A DNA stretch of 64,000 nt, from NCBI GenBank assembly GCA_030704615.1, contig CM060732.1:24676001-24740000 (forward strand), read 5' to 3'. Shown here piece after piece: positions 34,169-47,400 of this stretch. The position numbers and the translations under genes were made by a program. Source of the DNA: Takakia lepidozioides. Taxonomy: Eukaryota > Streptophyta > Takakiopsida > Takakiales > Takakiaceae. The notes below the pieces were generated by a model. That model was given only the letters and a program-made list of their open reading frames with translations, searched no databases and had not been told where the DNA came from. Positions within the stretch are counted from its first letter, which is position 1. Every line of letters begins with the position of its first letter.

Positions 34169-34864
34169 TCATATTTCACCCAACGTCCCGTCATCACAAC
34201 ATTGAGGCATTTGGCCCTCATCAGGCCACCACGGGGGAACTATGTCCTTATTTCGCTCTGCTCGCTTGCTCTTGCTGTTCTTCGCACCATCAAACTGTGT
34301 TCGATCACCGGTGCTCTTGCTGTTCTTCACACCATCAAACTGTGTCCGATCACCGGTGCTCTTGCTGTTCTTCACACCATCAAACTGTGTTCGAACACCG
34401 GTGCTCTTGCTGTTCTTCACACCATCAAAATGTGTTCGATCACCCATTCCGAACGGCCCAGACATGCATGTGTCATTGTTTATGCAGTCATTGTTAGCGC
34501 ACCGTACAGGTGAACAAGGGTCGCTACAAGGTTCGTTATATTCCTTATTTGGATCAATGATCACGATATTGTTCGAGTTGTCAGGTGTCTCGAATGGAAA
34601 CTGGGTGCCATAGATGTAAGACTTCTTCCCCGTGGTGTCAGGGGCATTAGGCCGCCCGTACGGATCAAACGGATATGGTGTCCATGCGGGTGGCTGTCCA
34701 TGTGTGATGTGTTCAGAGGGTGGGAGGTGCCGAGTTACACGTTTCGGTACATTGGTATCCTTGTAGAACGAGATGTCATGAATCCACACCTTTCCCCCTG
34801 CCTCTTCAAATGTGGCCCTGCTATTCCACATGATTTTGATGCTAACAAAGGAAGTTGGAGCCAA
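34169..34864 (-). CDS. Hypothetical protein with four 15-residue repeats
   Basis: 231 codons on the minus strand. Residues of about 1-50 (SFVSIKIMWNSRATFEE, KVWIHDISFYKDT) look beta-rich, and the open frame extends upstream past the ATG to an aacaacag acceptor at about 34894, so the ATG may not be the true start. Then come a proline-rich stretch, a cysteine cluster (CSDPCSPVRCANNDC) and four tandem copies of a 15-residue unit (GDRTQFDGVKNSKST) near residues 147-206. I do not recognise the family. Coding is plausible because the repeat keeps frame (45 bp), but the same repeat is open in plus-strand frames too. Confidence 0.35.
   Translation of the reverse strand: MAPTSFVSIKIMWNSRATFEEAGGKVWIHDISFYKDTNVPKRVTRHLPPSEHITHGQPPAWTPYPFDPYGRPNAPDTTGKKSYIYGTQFPFETPDNSNNIVIIDPNKEYNEPCSDPCSPVRCANNDCINNDTCMSGPFGMGDRTHFDGVKNSKSTGVRTQFDGVKNSKSTGDRTQFDGVKNSKSTGDRTQFDGAKNSKSKRAERNKDIVPPWWPDEGQMPQCCDDGTLGEI
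34268..34447. repeat. 45-bp minisatellite, four copies
   Basis: Units start at 34268, 34313, 34358 and 34403, each beginning gctcttgctgttcttc and differing by one to three bases. The period is a multiple of three, so it can expand within a reading frame. Confidence 0.95.
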
Positions 34865-35764
34865 TTTCCTCTCGAAGACGACCTCAAAATTCTGTTGTTA
34901 CGTCCAAATTACGAAGTTTGAATCCATCAAGAATCCATCAAGGTGCAATTTTTTGAAGCTGCTTCCACATAGACTTCAGGTGGATTATGTCACGTGTGTA
35001 GGAGATGTGCAATACTACTAGAAGAATCTCCAAGCCAAATATCAAGTCAGAACCTCAAGCTCCAGCAGACACTCTCGAACTCTACATAGGAACAGCAGAC
35101 ATCAGACACTCTCGAACTCTTCTTCACTCTCTAGCCCATGGCCAATATCACTGTTGTTTCCTTTGGATCAAATCAATCTCTTGCCATGACTTGCACATTT
35201 ATATCACAAAATTCTTTATGAGAGCTGTGTTAGTTAGCATCAAAGATGGTGAAGTTTTTCTTACCTAGTATGAATTAGGAAATTGATCTTTGAAGGTCTC
35301 ACCATGGTATAAGTTAAGTCGGGGAAGGAAGCCTTGGGGATCTCACATCGAGGGAAGGAGATGTTGCCAAGAGTTGCCTATCCCACCTTTTCCATATGGA
35401 GGGTTTTTATTGGTTGGCCCTGCCCTTTCAGTTTGGTGAGTTGACCCTTAACCTCATATCATGGGTTGTTCCCCTGAAAGGTATTGGGATCGTATATGTA
35501 TTCAAAATGGGAACGTGTCCGTATGTGTCATTTTTGGCGTACCTGTGCTGTAGGGTGAAGTTGTGAAATTGCATACGTACCTTCCAGCTCTCTAACGGAA
35601 AGCCACAAGGCAACCGGAAATGGTTGATATGGAATGGGCACCCACAAACATCAAACTGCGAGGACACAGAGATAGTGTTGAAGGGGAAGGGTAGAGATAA
35701 GAGCATCGCACAATTCGTGCTAAGTATCTACTCCTTTCCTCTTTGCTCTCACCCAGTTGTAGAT
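34865..35764. other. Upstream region of the APS reductase gene
   Basis: No gene seen. The word agacactctcgaactct occurs twice between about 35066 and 35118. The 5' untranslated region of the reductase is likely in the last few hundred bases. Confidence 0.4.
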
Positions 35765-38700
35765 ATGGCAGCGTGCTCATCTTCTCTGCTGTGGGCGCGG
35801 CTAGAAACCAGTCCCAAGGCCCTGTGTTCTCCTTGCGTTCAAGTGGGGGGAGGCCTCTCATCATGCAGCAGATTAATGGGCCAGGCTTTGGAGCTCAAGT
35901 GTGCATCCACCTTAGCAATGTCGGGCCGGAGACCCCGGAGAGTCATGGCTTTCACGCCTCCAATCTCTCCAGAGATAACGAAGAAAGGTATGAGCCAAGT
36001 TCTTTCTTTCGGGTTGGCTGGGGTGGCTATCGTGTGCCTCTCCCGGGCTCCGACTTGTCATGCAGAAACTACATCCGTCTAGGTCGAAGAATTGCGCAGT
36101 ATGCTCAGATAGGGAATGTAGACAGGAATGTGAGTATACCACCCTTGTCCTCCCCAATCAGCTCTTTCCGCATCTTCTGAAATGTGGTTAATAGTTTTCC
36201 TTCCATTAATTGCATGCGAGAGAGCAACCAAGCACGTCGCTTCCTCCTTCATGTTGCTTCCTTTGCAGCCGCGTTGGGGCTTTGTGGCACCTGCTCAAAA
36301 GTTGCCTGGTGGAGGTGGAATGTGCTTCAAGTTAGTTCTGGAAGCTTGGGCGTCTGTTTCCCAAGAGCTTCTGTTTTTGGGCTTGAGAATGTTTGACCTC
36401 TTTGTTGAGTTTCTGTGTGTTCGTCCCTCTGTCTCTTTCACCGGGCTATGGTTCAATAAATTCTGATGTGAGGTCTTGCCCATTTCCTGTGTGTGGGTGT
36501 GTGAGAGAGAGTGGCTACAAGCCCGGTGGGATATAGGTTGAGAGTTACCACCACTGGGCCTATCATTATTGCCTTCTTATGGACAGTGGTTGCTACTTCT
36601 GAGACCAAATTATTTCTTTGTGAGGCAGAGGCGGTGGAGGAACAAGTGGATATAGCCAAACTGGAAAAGGAGCTCAATACTGCATCCCCTCTGCAAATCA
36701 TAGACCGGGCACTATCCTTGTTTGGGCCTGACATCGCCATTGCTTTCAGGTATCACCCTTGCTACCATTTAAGATCTGGATGTCTTACTGGTGGTAATTT
36801 GAAGGAGTTTGAAAGTCCACCACATCTTGTCTATAAGACATTGGGAGCTCGCATCCTATCTATCAGTCGACCACAGGATGTGCCTCTTAGGTCTAGTTTG
36901 AAACAAGGACAAAGTTCCAGTGAAGATTCATTCTTAACCTTTCTGGGATTCTGTTGTATGTACTGGTTAATGGGATGTAAGCATTGTGCCTCATCTTACA
37001 GTAATGGTGTGGCAAGTTATTAGTTTGGGGGATGGCTTGGATTTCTGGCCATTCTCAAGTCCATGTTTCCTGTCATGACGGCACTCATGGTGAGACAAAC
37101 TCACAGTTGTCATGTCAGATCATCTACAACTAGTTAAGCATAGTTAAATAATGACAAATTGTGAGAGGCAATTTATGGTGACAACCTTGAAGTTCTTATC
37201 ATGCTGCATGCTTGGGAATAATGTAGCCAGGTCTCTATCGAGTCTCTGACCTGAAGAAGTTTGACGGGCTTTGATCTCACAAGTGTCCATCTGTTTGATA
37301 ATTGGTTGGGTAATTTGAAGTGGAGCTGAGGATGTCGCTTTGATCGAGTATGCTCACCTAACAGGACGGCCCTTCCGGGTGTTCAGCCTGGAAACTGGAA
37401 GGCTTAATCCCGAGACATACCGTTTTTTCGCCGATGTAGAAAAGCACTACAACATACACATTGAATACATGTTTCCCGACGCAGCAGAGGTGGAAGCTCT
37501 TGTTCGTGCCAAGGGACTGTTCTCATTTTATGAGGATGGCCACACAGAGTGCTGCAGGGTTCGCAAGGTGAGGCCATTGAGGAGAGCGTTGAAGGGCTTG
37601 CGAGCCTGGATAACTGGGCAACGTAAAGATCAATCTCCAGGAACTCGCGCCAACGTGCCTGTTGTACAGGTTGTTCTCCTTTTCTACACACTTCCCTTCT
37701 GCGGTGACATGTTTGCTTAAGAACCATGAGAATGTATGACCATGCAGCTTTTACAGAGAATAGTGTCCATTTTCATCTGGTTCACTTTCAACTTGGATTT
37801 TAAGTTGCCAAGTGACACCCCTAAAGGCTGGTTCAAACACCCATCCATGAAGGTTAGGATTAGATAATGGAAAAAAATCCTGAAATTTTTGTTAATACTA
37901 CCTAACCAAGCTTGAGGATTGAGAAGTTTGCCCTCTCAGTAGCTTTTCCTTTTTCCATCTTACTCTGGTGGCTCTCTGGTGAATGTTAGTTTGATACTGA
38001 ACATCTCTAGTTTCCTGGATGAACACAGGTGGACTCTACATTTGAAGGCATGGATGGAGGTATGGGAAGTCTCGTAAAATGGAACCCAGTGTCAAATGTG
38101 TTGGGAACAGCTGTATGGTCCTTTTTGCGCACTATGAATGTGCCTGTGAACACTCTCCACTCCCAGGTGGGCACCGCTCAGGTTTTCCCATATCTAGTGC
38201 ATTTTGCAGTGCATTGCACGCTATAACGAATAGTACTAATCCAAGAGTATTTCTTGGTGTTCTGATTGGCAGGGCTATGTGTCAATTGGGTGTGAGCCAT
38301 GCACAAGGTCAGTGCTCCCAGGGCAACATGAAAGAGAGGGTCGTTGGTGGTGGGAGGATGCCACAGCCAAGGAATGCGGTCTGCATAAGGTCAGTTTTAG
38401 GATTATCCTCCTTTCTCCCTGATTGGGAAGCCAACGATTTCAATTGACTCAGGCTAGCTCACTCAGCACCCTTTTCCCAGGAAGTCTAGTGTTCTCGGAC
38501 ATCTTTGGGTACCGTAGGGTTGTAATAACATGTTGTATGGACTCTGGATGGTATGGCAGGGTAATCTCGAGAGCTCGCAATTGAGCAGCAGTACTACTTC
38601 CCTAGAGGAATCTACACTAGCTGACCTCTTCACAAGTGATGCTGTTGTCACACTGAGCCGTGGAGAGATCGAAGTATTAGCAAAAACAGATCAACGTCCA

Positions 38701-39997
38701 AAGCCTTGGTTGGTGGTGCTCTATGCCCCCTGGTGCTCGTTTTCTCAGGTCAGTTCATTGCCCTTATCTTGCTTGGATGTGGTCAGCACAACCTGCTGGC
38801 TAGCTAGGACATTGTTTTAAGTTATTAGCTGCTGGGCATCCTTGCAGCACATATAATATGTATCCTTGCTAGTACTCTTCCGTGAGTACACCAAAGAAGC
38901 ATCTGCATCTTCTTTCGTGGAATCAACTTTTTGTCAGTAGGTGTCCAATGTTTTAGTAATCTTTCAATCCTTCGAAAGCAGTTACCGATGGGAAACAGAA
39001 AAAGTAAGTTGATTATTGTGTTCCACATGTCAATAGTCGTTGGACCGTTCTATATTTATATATTTATTTAGAGACCTTCTTTTGTAACCTACAAGATGTG
39101 CAAGAGGATAACCTATCTGTTGGACTCATTGCTTGAATGGGTAACTGTTGTGGGCTTACTACTGCAGGCAATGGAGGAGTCATTTGATACAGTAGCAGAG
39201 AAGCTGAAAGGCTTGGATGTACTTGTAAGTTTTCTGATGTCTTGTAATGGGATTTAGTCCACAAACTTCCAATGTCACACTACAATGTGAGCTTCCCACC
39301 TTAGTAGTATGCCTCTCTTCTATGTGTTTAGTCTGCGTGCCAGCAGAGATTGTAGCTCAGGCACATGTTGGCTCTCCTTCTTTGTCAAGCATTTGGGATT
39401 TTGTTTACTCGAGTATAAGTTAACCACTTCATTGTTCTGCCTAGCACTGAAGTAGATCCTGTCTTGACCGTTTCTTAAAAACTTGTCCTAGGTCTCTTTC
39501 TTCCATGCTTGATTCAGAACTTCCTCTGCACTTCTCAATTAACATCTCAAGAGAGCCATTCGTACTTCATTGGTCTTTGTTTGCACTGAAGTCCAGGCCT
39601 CCCTTGAGAGCCCAAGCAACTTGTGTGTGTAGTACCCAGAGAAGTGCATCCCATGCTTTTCTGGTTTTCAGCCTGATGTCAGGCAGCACGATTGCCCCTG
39701 CTAGGAAAAAAGAGAACCAACTCTGTGGGGTTAGGGCCCAGGCTGCTGGGCTTTCAATTTGTACTGGCTAGGGTGCCAACTGGCCTTGGGTTCTGATTCT
39801 GATGGATTGCTTGGATGGTGCAGGTTGGTAAGTTCAGGGCAGATGGTGAGCAGAAGGCATTTGCACAGCAGCAATTGCAGATGAAGAGTTTCCCCACCAT
39901 TCTCTTCTTTCCTAGGAACAGTAGCCAAGTCATCAAGTACCCATCAGAGAACCGTCAAGTGGATGCATTGATGGCATTTGTGCAAGCTTTGCAATAA
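35765..39997 (+). CDS. APR: Plastid adenylylsulfate (APS) reductase
   Basis: Eight exons join in phase: 35765-35987, 36629-36749, 37321-37669, 38029-38166, 38273-38389, 38560-38748, 39168-39224 and 39824-39997, giving 455 residues, the usual length. It reduces APS to sulfite in plastid sulfate assimilation. The first 75 residues are Ser/Ala/Arg-rich, a transit peptide. The reductase domain has [11 protein letters not shown] (115-125) and [13 protein letters not shown]. The iron-sulfur ligands are Cys192/193 (HTECCRVRK) and Cys284/287 (GCEPC), and the catalytic Cys312 is in KECGLHK. A C-terminal thioredoxin/glutaredoxin-like domain follows (about 340-455). Its active site, CPFC in flowering-plant enzymes, reads CSFS here (C375, S378), so the second thiol is missing. 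All introns are GT-AG. Confidence 0.93.
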
Positions 39998-41441
39998 GCC
40001 GTTTCTTGTGATGTGATGGTGTAGAGAGCAATGTATTATACGACATTAATGCCTCACTGACACTACAATTTTGAGACAACTTTCGCAACAGTGTTCCCTT
40101 CTGGGACGGCTGTTTAGGTGGAGGCTGCTTGACAACGTGTTGTGGCTGGTTCCTGGATCCTGGAGCTTTGGAGCTCTCTTTGAATCTACATTCATTGGAG
40201 CACTTTTAAGTTATATGTTTGTTGAGTCGAGCAACGACGTCCAAGAGCTTTGGACGTCGTGTGAACATCATAAGCTCTGTTATTTGTTAGATGGGACATG
40301 CGAACAGTTTTATACTACAGACAGTCTAAAGGCCAGCGACTGTTTGCAATGTGTACAGTAGCTATTACTTCATCACCAATTAATGTTTGCTGTTTTGCCA
40401 TATGGCAAGTGGGATGAAATGCCAGAATTTATCATCAGGTTGGCAGAGTAGTCTGCCACCAACTGTGTGCAAAGCTCCTTGCTCTTCTTGCACCTGTGCT
40501 GGTTTCTGTGAAAACTTGACAAGGGCTAAATTGTCTAAGCTTGCTCTACTGTGCGAAAGATTGGAACATAGATTGCAACACAAGCAGCTCCAGCTCCCCC
40601 TTTTTTTGTATGTAGCAACTCATAAATCTGCCTTGCCTCACGTTGTCGCCACATCCCATGAGGTACTACATACTGGGCATTGAACAACACTCTCTCTAGA
40701 ACGCAGAGAAACCTGCTGAAAAAGTCGTTCAAGGGACCCTTGTCAAACCAAGCGGGAATGACGATCTCTCTCGTCACTCGGTGCTAGAAAACCCAGCAGT
40801 GTGTATTGTATTCCCACATTCATACATATGTAGAGGTATAAGTTAGATAGCCACATCCGTTCAGGAGTCGATTTCCTGCGGCATACTTACGACATCACTT
40901 GCTTTGTTTCTACTTCAAGTTTACTGGCATGTAACAGAGGTTGTGGGACCTACAGGACTGTGGTCTGGGAGTCTGCGGTGGCAGGGTCGTCTCGGTGCGC
41001 CCCTCAGGTTGCTGTGGCAGCGAAGGTTTAGCAATTCGCAATTCCCCCACAAGTCACTGTTTAGGGCTTCTGGGTGCTTCTATTTGCTATCTTTTTGGGC
41101 TAGGGCACCGAACTTTCTCTCCAAGAGGTGCACTGCAACAGCTCGCCCTGTGCAGGTTCGGAGTTTGCACCAGGAGAGGAGAATAAAGTCGTAGAAGGTT
41201 GTCTTCGTATGGTTTGGGAGAGTAAATGAACGGTTGGCCAGCGTAAGAGATGGTGCTTGGTTTTGATATGAAGCGGTTTGCACATACGTTTTACTCCTGC
41301 CCAATCCGCTTGGATGCGTGCGCTGCAAATGTGAAACAGTGGACGGTGACGTATAGAGCAGCGTGGAGGGAAGAATTTTCCGGTTACATAATGAATTGCA
41401 TGGGCGAATTCTGTAGGGTTTTGTAGAGGATAACAAGAAAT
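39998..41441. other. Intergenic: APR 3' end and PIEZO upstream region
   Basis: No gene seen. It contains the untranslated 3' part of APR and the presumed promoter and 5' leader of PIEZO. I could not place a TATA box or poly(A) signal with confidence. Confidence 0.4.
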
Positions 41442-44400
41442 ATGCAGGCGTCTGCTATTGGGGCCTTCGCGCCTGTGGCACTGCTATGCGGTGAGTCTCC
41501 CTTCCCCTTTACTGGTCTCTTCATCTTTTGGACTCCTGAATCAATTTTTGAAGGTCGAGGTTGGTGTAGGTGTTCAAGTTCTAATAGTGTGTGTCTGTGT
41601 CTCTGTGGACCCAGCTGCCTTTGGAAATTGGAGTTTGATCTCCCTATGCTTTTTAATTGCCTTCTTTATCGTTCAGTACAAGTCACAGAGGCGAGGTATT
41701 CTCACGATTCCTTTTTCTGATTTCGTATTTACTTATCACAATCTTAGGCATGGGTTTCTTCCAAGACATGCGGATGCCACTATATAGAAACCTGTGAACT
41801 TCTTGTGCTGGCGACGTTGTGTTGGTTTTCATGGAGTCATTTTCCAAAACCATGAAAAGTGGATTATATTTCTGGTTTGGTCCTGACAATAGTTTCTAAG
41901 GGATTCTTCGCTGTCTGAATTCTGTGGATGCATCTCCAGATCAGTTACAGATCCCAAGGCCATGGCTGTGGATGTCTGTGGTTCTACTGGCGGCAACCGT
42001 CATTGTGGCGGAAGGAGTGGTAGAATTAATATGGGTCCTGTTTGGGACCAAGGCAAGTGCTGTGGAGTCCCAATGGATGCAACTTCTGGGACTGTCCAGG
42101 TAGGCTTCTGATTGGTTTGTCCTTCTGTGGATAGATGTGTAGCTTAGGGGTCATGAGCAGCACAACAGTTTGAATATCTACCAAGGTGACATTTGCATTC
42201 TTCCAGGCTTCAATTGGTCTGTGACTTGCTTCAACTTCCACATCTTTATGTTTTGCTTCAATCATGGAATCTATGAAGCAATGCACACTCTTTGGATAAC
42301 CAAGCCTGATAGCGACCGCAGATTGCCAGCCACTTTGTAGTACAGCCTCAGTTATGCAGGTGAAAGATTCAGGGAGTAGGTCCTCTATAATATTGGGCTA
42401 GTTTTTTGAGTGGCTAATTTTTTTGTGTTTTTCATTGGTAGTATGCTGGAATTGCTTCCTCCTCCTCTCAGGATCCCCCCATGCTGTCCTACTCTATGAA
42501 AACAGCAATTCAATGGGGCAATTTGTGTTATGTCGAAAAGAGTGAACCTTTGGTCATTTATCCAAATGAGGGTATTGCGAAGGAAGTGATCTTATCACCC
42601 CCCAGTGATCAGATTTCCTTTTGTCTCCTGTGGGACTGAAAAGAGCTCTAGTAACATACCAAACTCCCCTTAAGAAAGTGGATGTGTGCGTGATCAGGCC
42701 AAATCCATGGGAGAGCCGCTTTGGTATGTTTCTGTCACTGTTGTCACAGTTTGCGGTTGCTTTGACGGCAGCTTGTGCCTTGTACCATGAACAACACTCC
42801 ACCTTGCATTGGCCCCATAGCTCATTTTGGGGTACATTCGACTTTCTCCAACTCTTTTCACAAAGATCTCGCTTTGGCTTTTGCTTCAAGTTTATCAATT
42901 GCAGATTCTATATTGAGGAAAGGTGCAGTTGTTTTAAGGACACCCACTTTTTGATAAAAATGTAGGATTGCCTTTGGACCTTGTTCGTGCAGTATGAGTA
43001 GCTTGTCCATTCCAGTCGGTTGTGTAGATAGTCTGTTGCTAGGGTGCACAGTTTTGGAGTGGGTTGCGTGGTGGGGTTAATTTGTGTTATGTGTAGCTGC
43101 ACTGTAGGATGCTATGAAAAATGCCATGATCCTGTATCTGGATGTCATAGCTAGAATTTATTTATTGCAGATGAGGACGTGTTCCAGTTGAGGGCCAACT
43201 TGCGAAGTTTTGTCCTGCCGACTGTACAGATACTAGCAGGCGTGGCACGTCCCTCCTGGATTGCACTCCCGTACTTTGTTTGCAGCTGTGCTGGGCTCCT
43301 CCACTGGTCCATGACCAGCAATTTTGTTGGGCTTTCTTGGTATGCCCTTTCGCGCCCTTACGAGAGAGGCATACTTTACTTCCTACACTGGAGATTGAGT
43401 AGTAAGGTGGTGCATCTCCCCCTGGAATGTCTGGCTGCAAGGACCTGCTCAGTGGCTGTGGTAGCCACATTTTGTTTCACATGCATTTTTGCTTCAAGGC
43501 TTGTTATGAGCCCCACCTCTGCCATCAAGTAAATGCCAAGTCTTTTTCTTGGTCTTTGAGGTATTGAGAAGTGACATGGTGGATTATGGTTGTGGTTGTA
43601 GGGGATGGAGGCCTCTTATGTTCTACACGGGAGGCCACATTACATTACTGTACTTGAATCAACTTCCAGTTTCACTTCCACAGCGTATCGTGGATGCGGC
43701 CGATTACATAGGTTTGTTCAAAGTATCACGTGAGGAACTGGGATGGCCAGAGGGGATGCAAGCTGTGTCCCTGATCATGTTGTACATCTTGGTGCTCACC
43801 CGTTCCCTCTCCTCTCCCCTCTTATCATCACCTTACTGTCTGTCATGTGCATTTTTGGAGGCAAAACATCCACAGAGGGCCAGAAGTCAGGTACAAATCA
43901 AGAACTACGTTGCATTCCTGACAGTGTGTGTGATTTTCATGACAGCTATGCTTTGCTGTGAATGATCTGGAAGAGGATCAACAAGAAGCTGAGAGTTCAT
44001 TGAGGGGGGACTCCTTGCCATCGACATTTGATCGTCGAAATGCTAGATCTTTGAATCACCGAATTGTTGATGAAGATTTGCTTACAGAAAGGCTCTTGCC
44101 ATCTGACGTGCCAGTTTCTCGTAGAGACACAATGTAATGGCCAGATTTGATCTTTCAAAGGTCCGCCATATATTGCATTCGTTCATTCTGTAAACTCGCT
44201 TTATAGTTTGTGCATATGTGAAGGTCATGTTCAAAAGGTGTTAGTCGATTTCTGGTGTGAGCGGTCTGACAACAAGGAAGTATAACAATAAATGATAAGT
44301 GGGTCACTTTAGGTGGGCCATGGTCATGGGCTCCTTCCAGGTGTATGTGTCTCTAGGCCTCTCTTTTTCGCGGGACCCATCATGGCAGAAAATTTCCCTT

Positions 44401-47400
44401 GTTTGGTTGAGCTCAAGAGCTGTAGTGCTTGCTTGTTACCAAGTAAGATCCAAGGTTAAAGCTATGTGGTAGGTGTGCCCTAACCCGGTGGGTGCAGGGC
44501 CTCAAGGAGGAGGGCTGTGGAGCAAAGGCGTGTGGTTGCTTTTCAGCATGCCACCATCAACTTCTTCACTTATGGTTTCCCTGTAGGACCCCTTTTCCTC
44601 CGAATGTCAATAGTCCAAAAGTTTCTGTTCATTGTTTGGCAGGGTTGCTTCACAAAATTGTTGCCAATGTGCTGCGCCCACGCTCAGATCATGTGCTCAC
44701 CTACTGTTCGTCTGTACTGTGTTGGTTATTCATTGGTGCTTGCTTATGTCATACTAAGAGAGGTGCACTCTTAGACCTTGCTTACGGTAGCCTGGGGGTG
44801 GTAGATCCTCACCTGATTTGGATGAAAATGTGGGTGGGAGGGATGAGGGGGTTGAGAGGAGAACAAGATGGGCCTTGACACTTACAGGAGTTGGATTGGC
44901 CTTCCAGATTGCGTATGTCATTTATTTGGAACTGTGAGAGGTGCACTCATTAGACCTTACTTCAGTAGACTGGTGGCTGTAGTTCCCGACCTGGTTTGAA
45001 TGGGGAAGTGGGTGAGAATGGGGAGGGAGGGGGGTGGGAAAGGGGCCACTACACTTGCAGAAGGCTTGGTATTGGCCTTCAAAATTTGGTCTAGAAAGCC
45101 CTCAAGTCTAGCATCAGTTTGACAGGCGTATTCACTCGGAGTTCAAATCCAAGGAAGGCTACAACTGTCTGCACTGTTTTGAGCTGGGGCAGTAGTGTGA
45201 TTCTTTCAGAGAGGGCCTCTCACTCAGCAATCATTGCTTATGGAATGACATCATCGAGTATGAATACCATTGGATTGCCCTGGATATATTCAAGGACCTT
45301 TCAATCCCCCTCTTCTGCCATGACTTAGCCTGTTGACAGTTGGGTCTTGCTCAAAAGGGACAGAGTCAACAATCATCAGGAATATTGGGACAGGTCCAGC
45401 CTCTTTCTATGGCTTTTCGACAGCCTTCTAAATGGTACCTCCCAGCATGCTGAGAGAGAATGTACTCATAAGACTAATGTACTCATAAGCCGACGTTCGC
45501 CGTAGCCTCATGCTGAGAGAGGGAGGGAAAGTGGGTATGTGCTGAGTTACATGTGGGATTGGGTTGCTGGGCTGGTAGGTCTGTGTGGTGGCACTAATAT
45601 GTTGGAGCTTCACCTATGCTAGTCTCTGTGCATTTGGATTGCTGCTATATGTGGGCTACATCTTCTTTGCCTTCCCATCTATCATCACTCTGCGCCGTCT
45701 CAACCCATTGTTACTCAGCTTCATCTTGTCATGGGCTTTGAGTACATATGTGTTCAATGCAGCCTTCTCCCTCATGGATGATGAGTTGGATACGGTGCGT
45801 CTGTGGCACCTTTCTCACTGTATTCTGCTGTACACATCTGCAAGCGTGCTGCCTTCTGCTGTTGCATGTCTGTATTATTTTCGAGGGTGAGTGCAGGGGT
45901 GAAAGATATTTTTGTGGGGACTTTCCACTGTGGTGCTCTGGAAATGTCTGAATTTGTTGAGGAACTTAGTCATCAGCTTGTCTGATTTGCTAAAAACACT
46001 GCTGAGTTGAGACGAGGATATTTTTGTAGGAGAAAGAGGGGATGGTGTCAGTTGTTTACTTCCTAACCTTCTTTGTGCTGGGTATCAGGGAATGAACCTG
46101 TGGCACACAATTGGGCTTTGGCATTATTCAACTCCAGGGCTGTTCATCTTTGCTCTGTATGCACTTGGGATCCTTGTGGCTACAGATATATTTGTGAGCA
46201 ACAACATTTTGAACAGTTCAAGTGAAATGGAAAGCCCCAACAACGAGGACCCTAATGTCTTGGAAGGTCTGTAGTGTTCTCTCCTCTACGTGGTGTTCTG
46301 TACTCTTGGTAGTCTCCACCTCAGTTGAGGAATGCATACGTGCCAATTTATTTCTCTCTTTTTCAATAATTCTTTTGCTCTCTCCAACCCTCTTGTCCCG
46401 CATCTCCTTATTCCATCTGTCCATGCAAGCTTTTCCCCTTTAGTTCTGGGATTTCTTTGATACTTCGGAGTTTTCTCACACGGGTTGTTTTTTTTCATCT
46501 GATTTTGTTCGCTACCAATCTCCTTCCGGCAAGTCTTAATCCATTGGTGAAGTTCTTTTATCATTCACTAACTGGCATCAGTTAAAGAGCTATTCTCTCT
46601 TCTGTGGAGGGATTGCTGTTTGGATGTGTTGGCACTTTCATGCTTGTCATTTTTATCATTTACTCTCAGGTTGTGTGTACTGGGTTGCAAGATAATACGG
46701 TACGGTACAATATCAATGATGGTACAATATGGTACTGTACTGCACAATACGGTACGGTATGGTATTTGGTATCAATGATGGTGATGTAATACCACAAGTA
46801 AAAAGCTTCCTGTCCTCACCGGGTTGTGGATAGGTGCTTTACCTCTGAAGTATTGAGGTGTCCAGTGAGATGCTACTGGAATCATCAGCCAATGGAAGGT
46901 GGTAGCACCTGTATCTTTCATTCAAATTCTCTTTGTAAATGTGTTTTTTGTGTTGCAGCTCGGGCAGATAAGAAGGCCGTGGTACTGGCAGTGGTTGCTT
47001 GGTGCGTGCGCAGATGTGCTCATGTAATATCCCTGCTTCTGATTTTCAATGTGGGATTGAAGCCTGGCCTGGTTCATGCAGTTTACAGTAAGCATTTTTT
47101 TCCTTTGCTTGTCAATTTCCAGGCTATGGATGTAAGTCAAACAATTATTTGCTTTGTCGACTCTATCACTGAAATTGTATTTATAATCTTCCCATCATAA
47201 CACCTTGTTGCAATGCTGAGATTAAAAGTAGGTTCAGAGCTTGCACGGCATATGCTTGTCTCACAGGACAAAGGCATAAATCCTGTTAGTGTCTTGTGTG
47301 CAGTGGGGTTCTTTCTGGTATATTTGGTGAGCTCGTCAGTGGCCAAGAGTTGGAGACAGTACTTGATTCTTCAATGTGAGCTGCACTTTGCTTTGCTGTA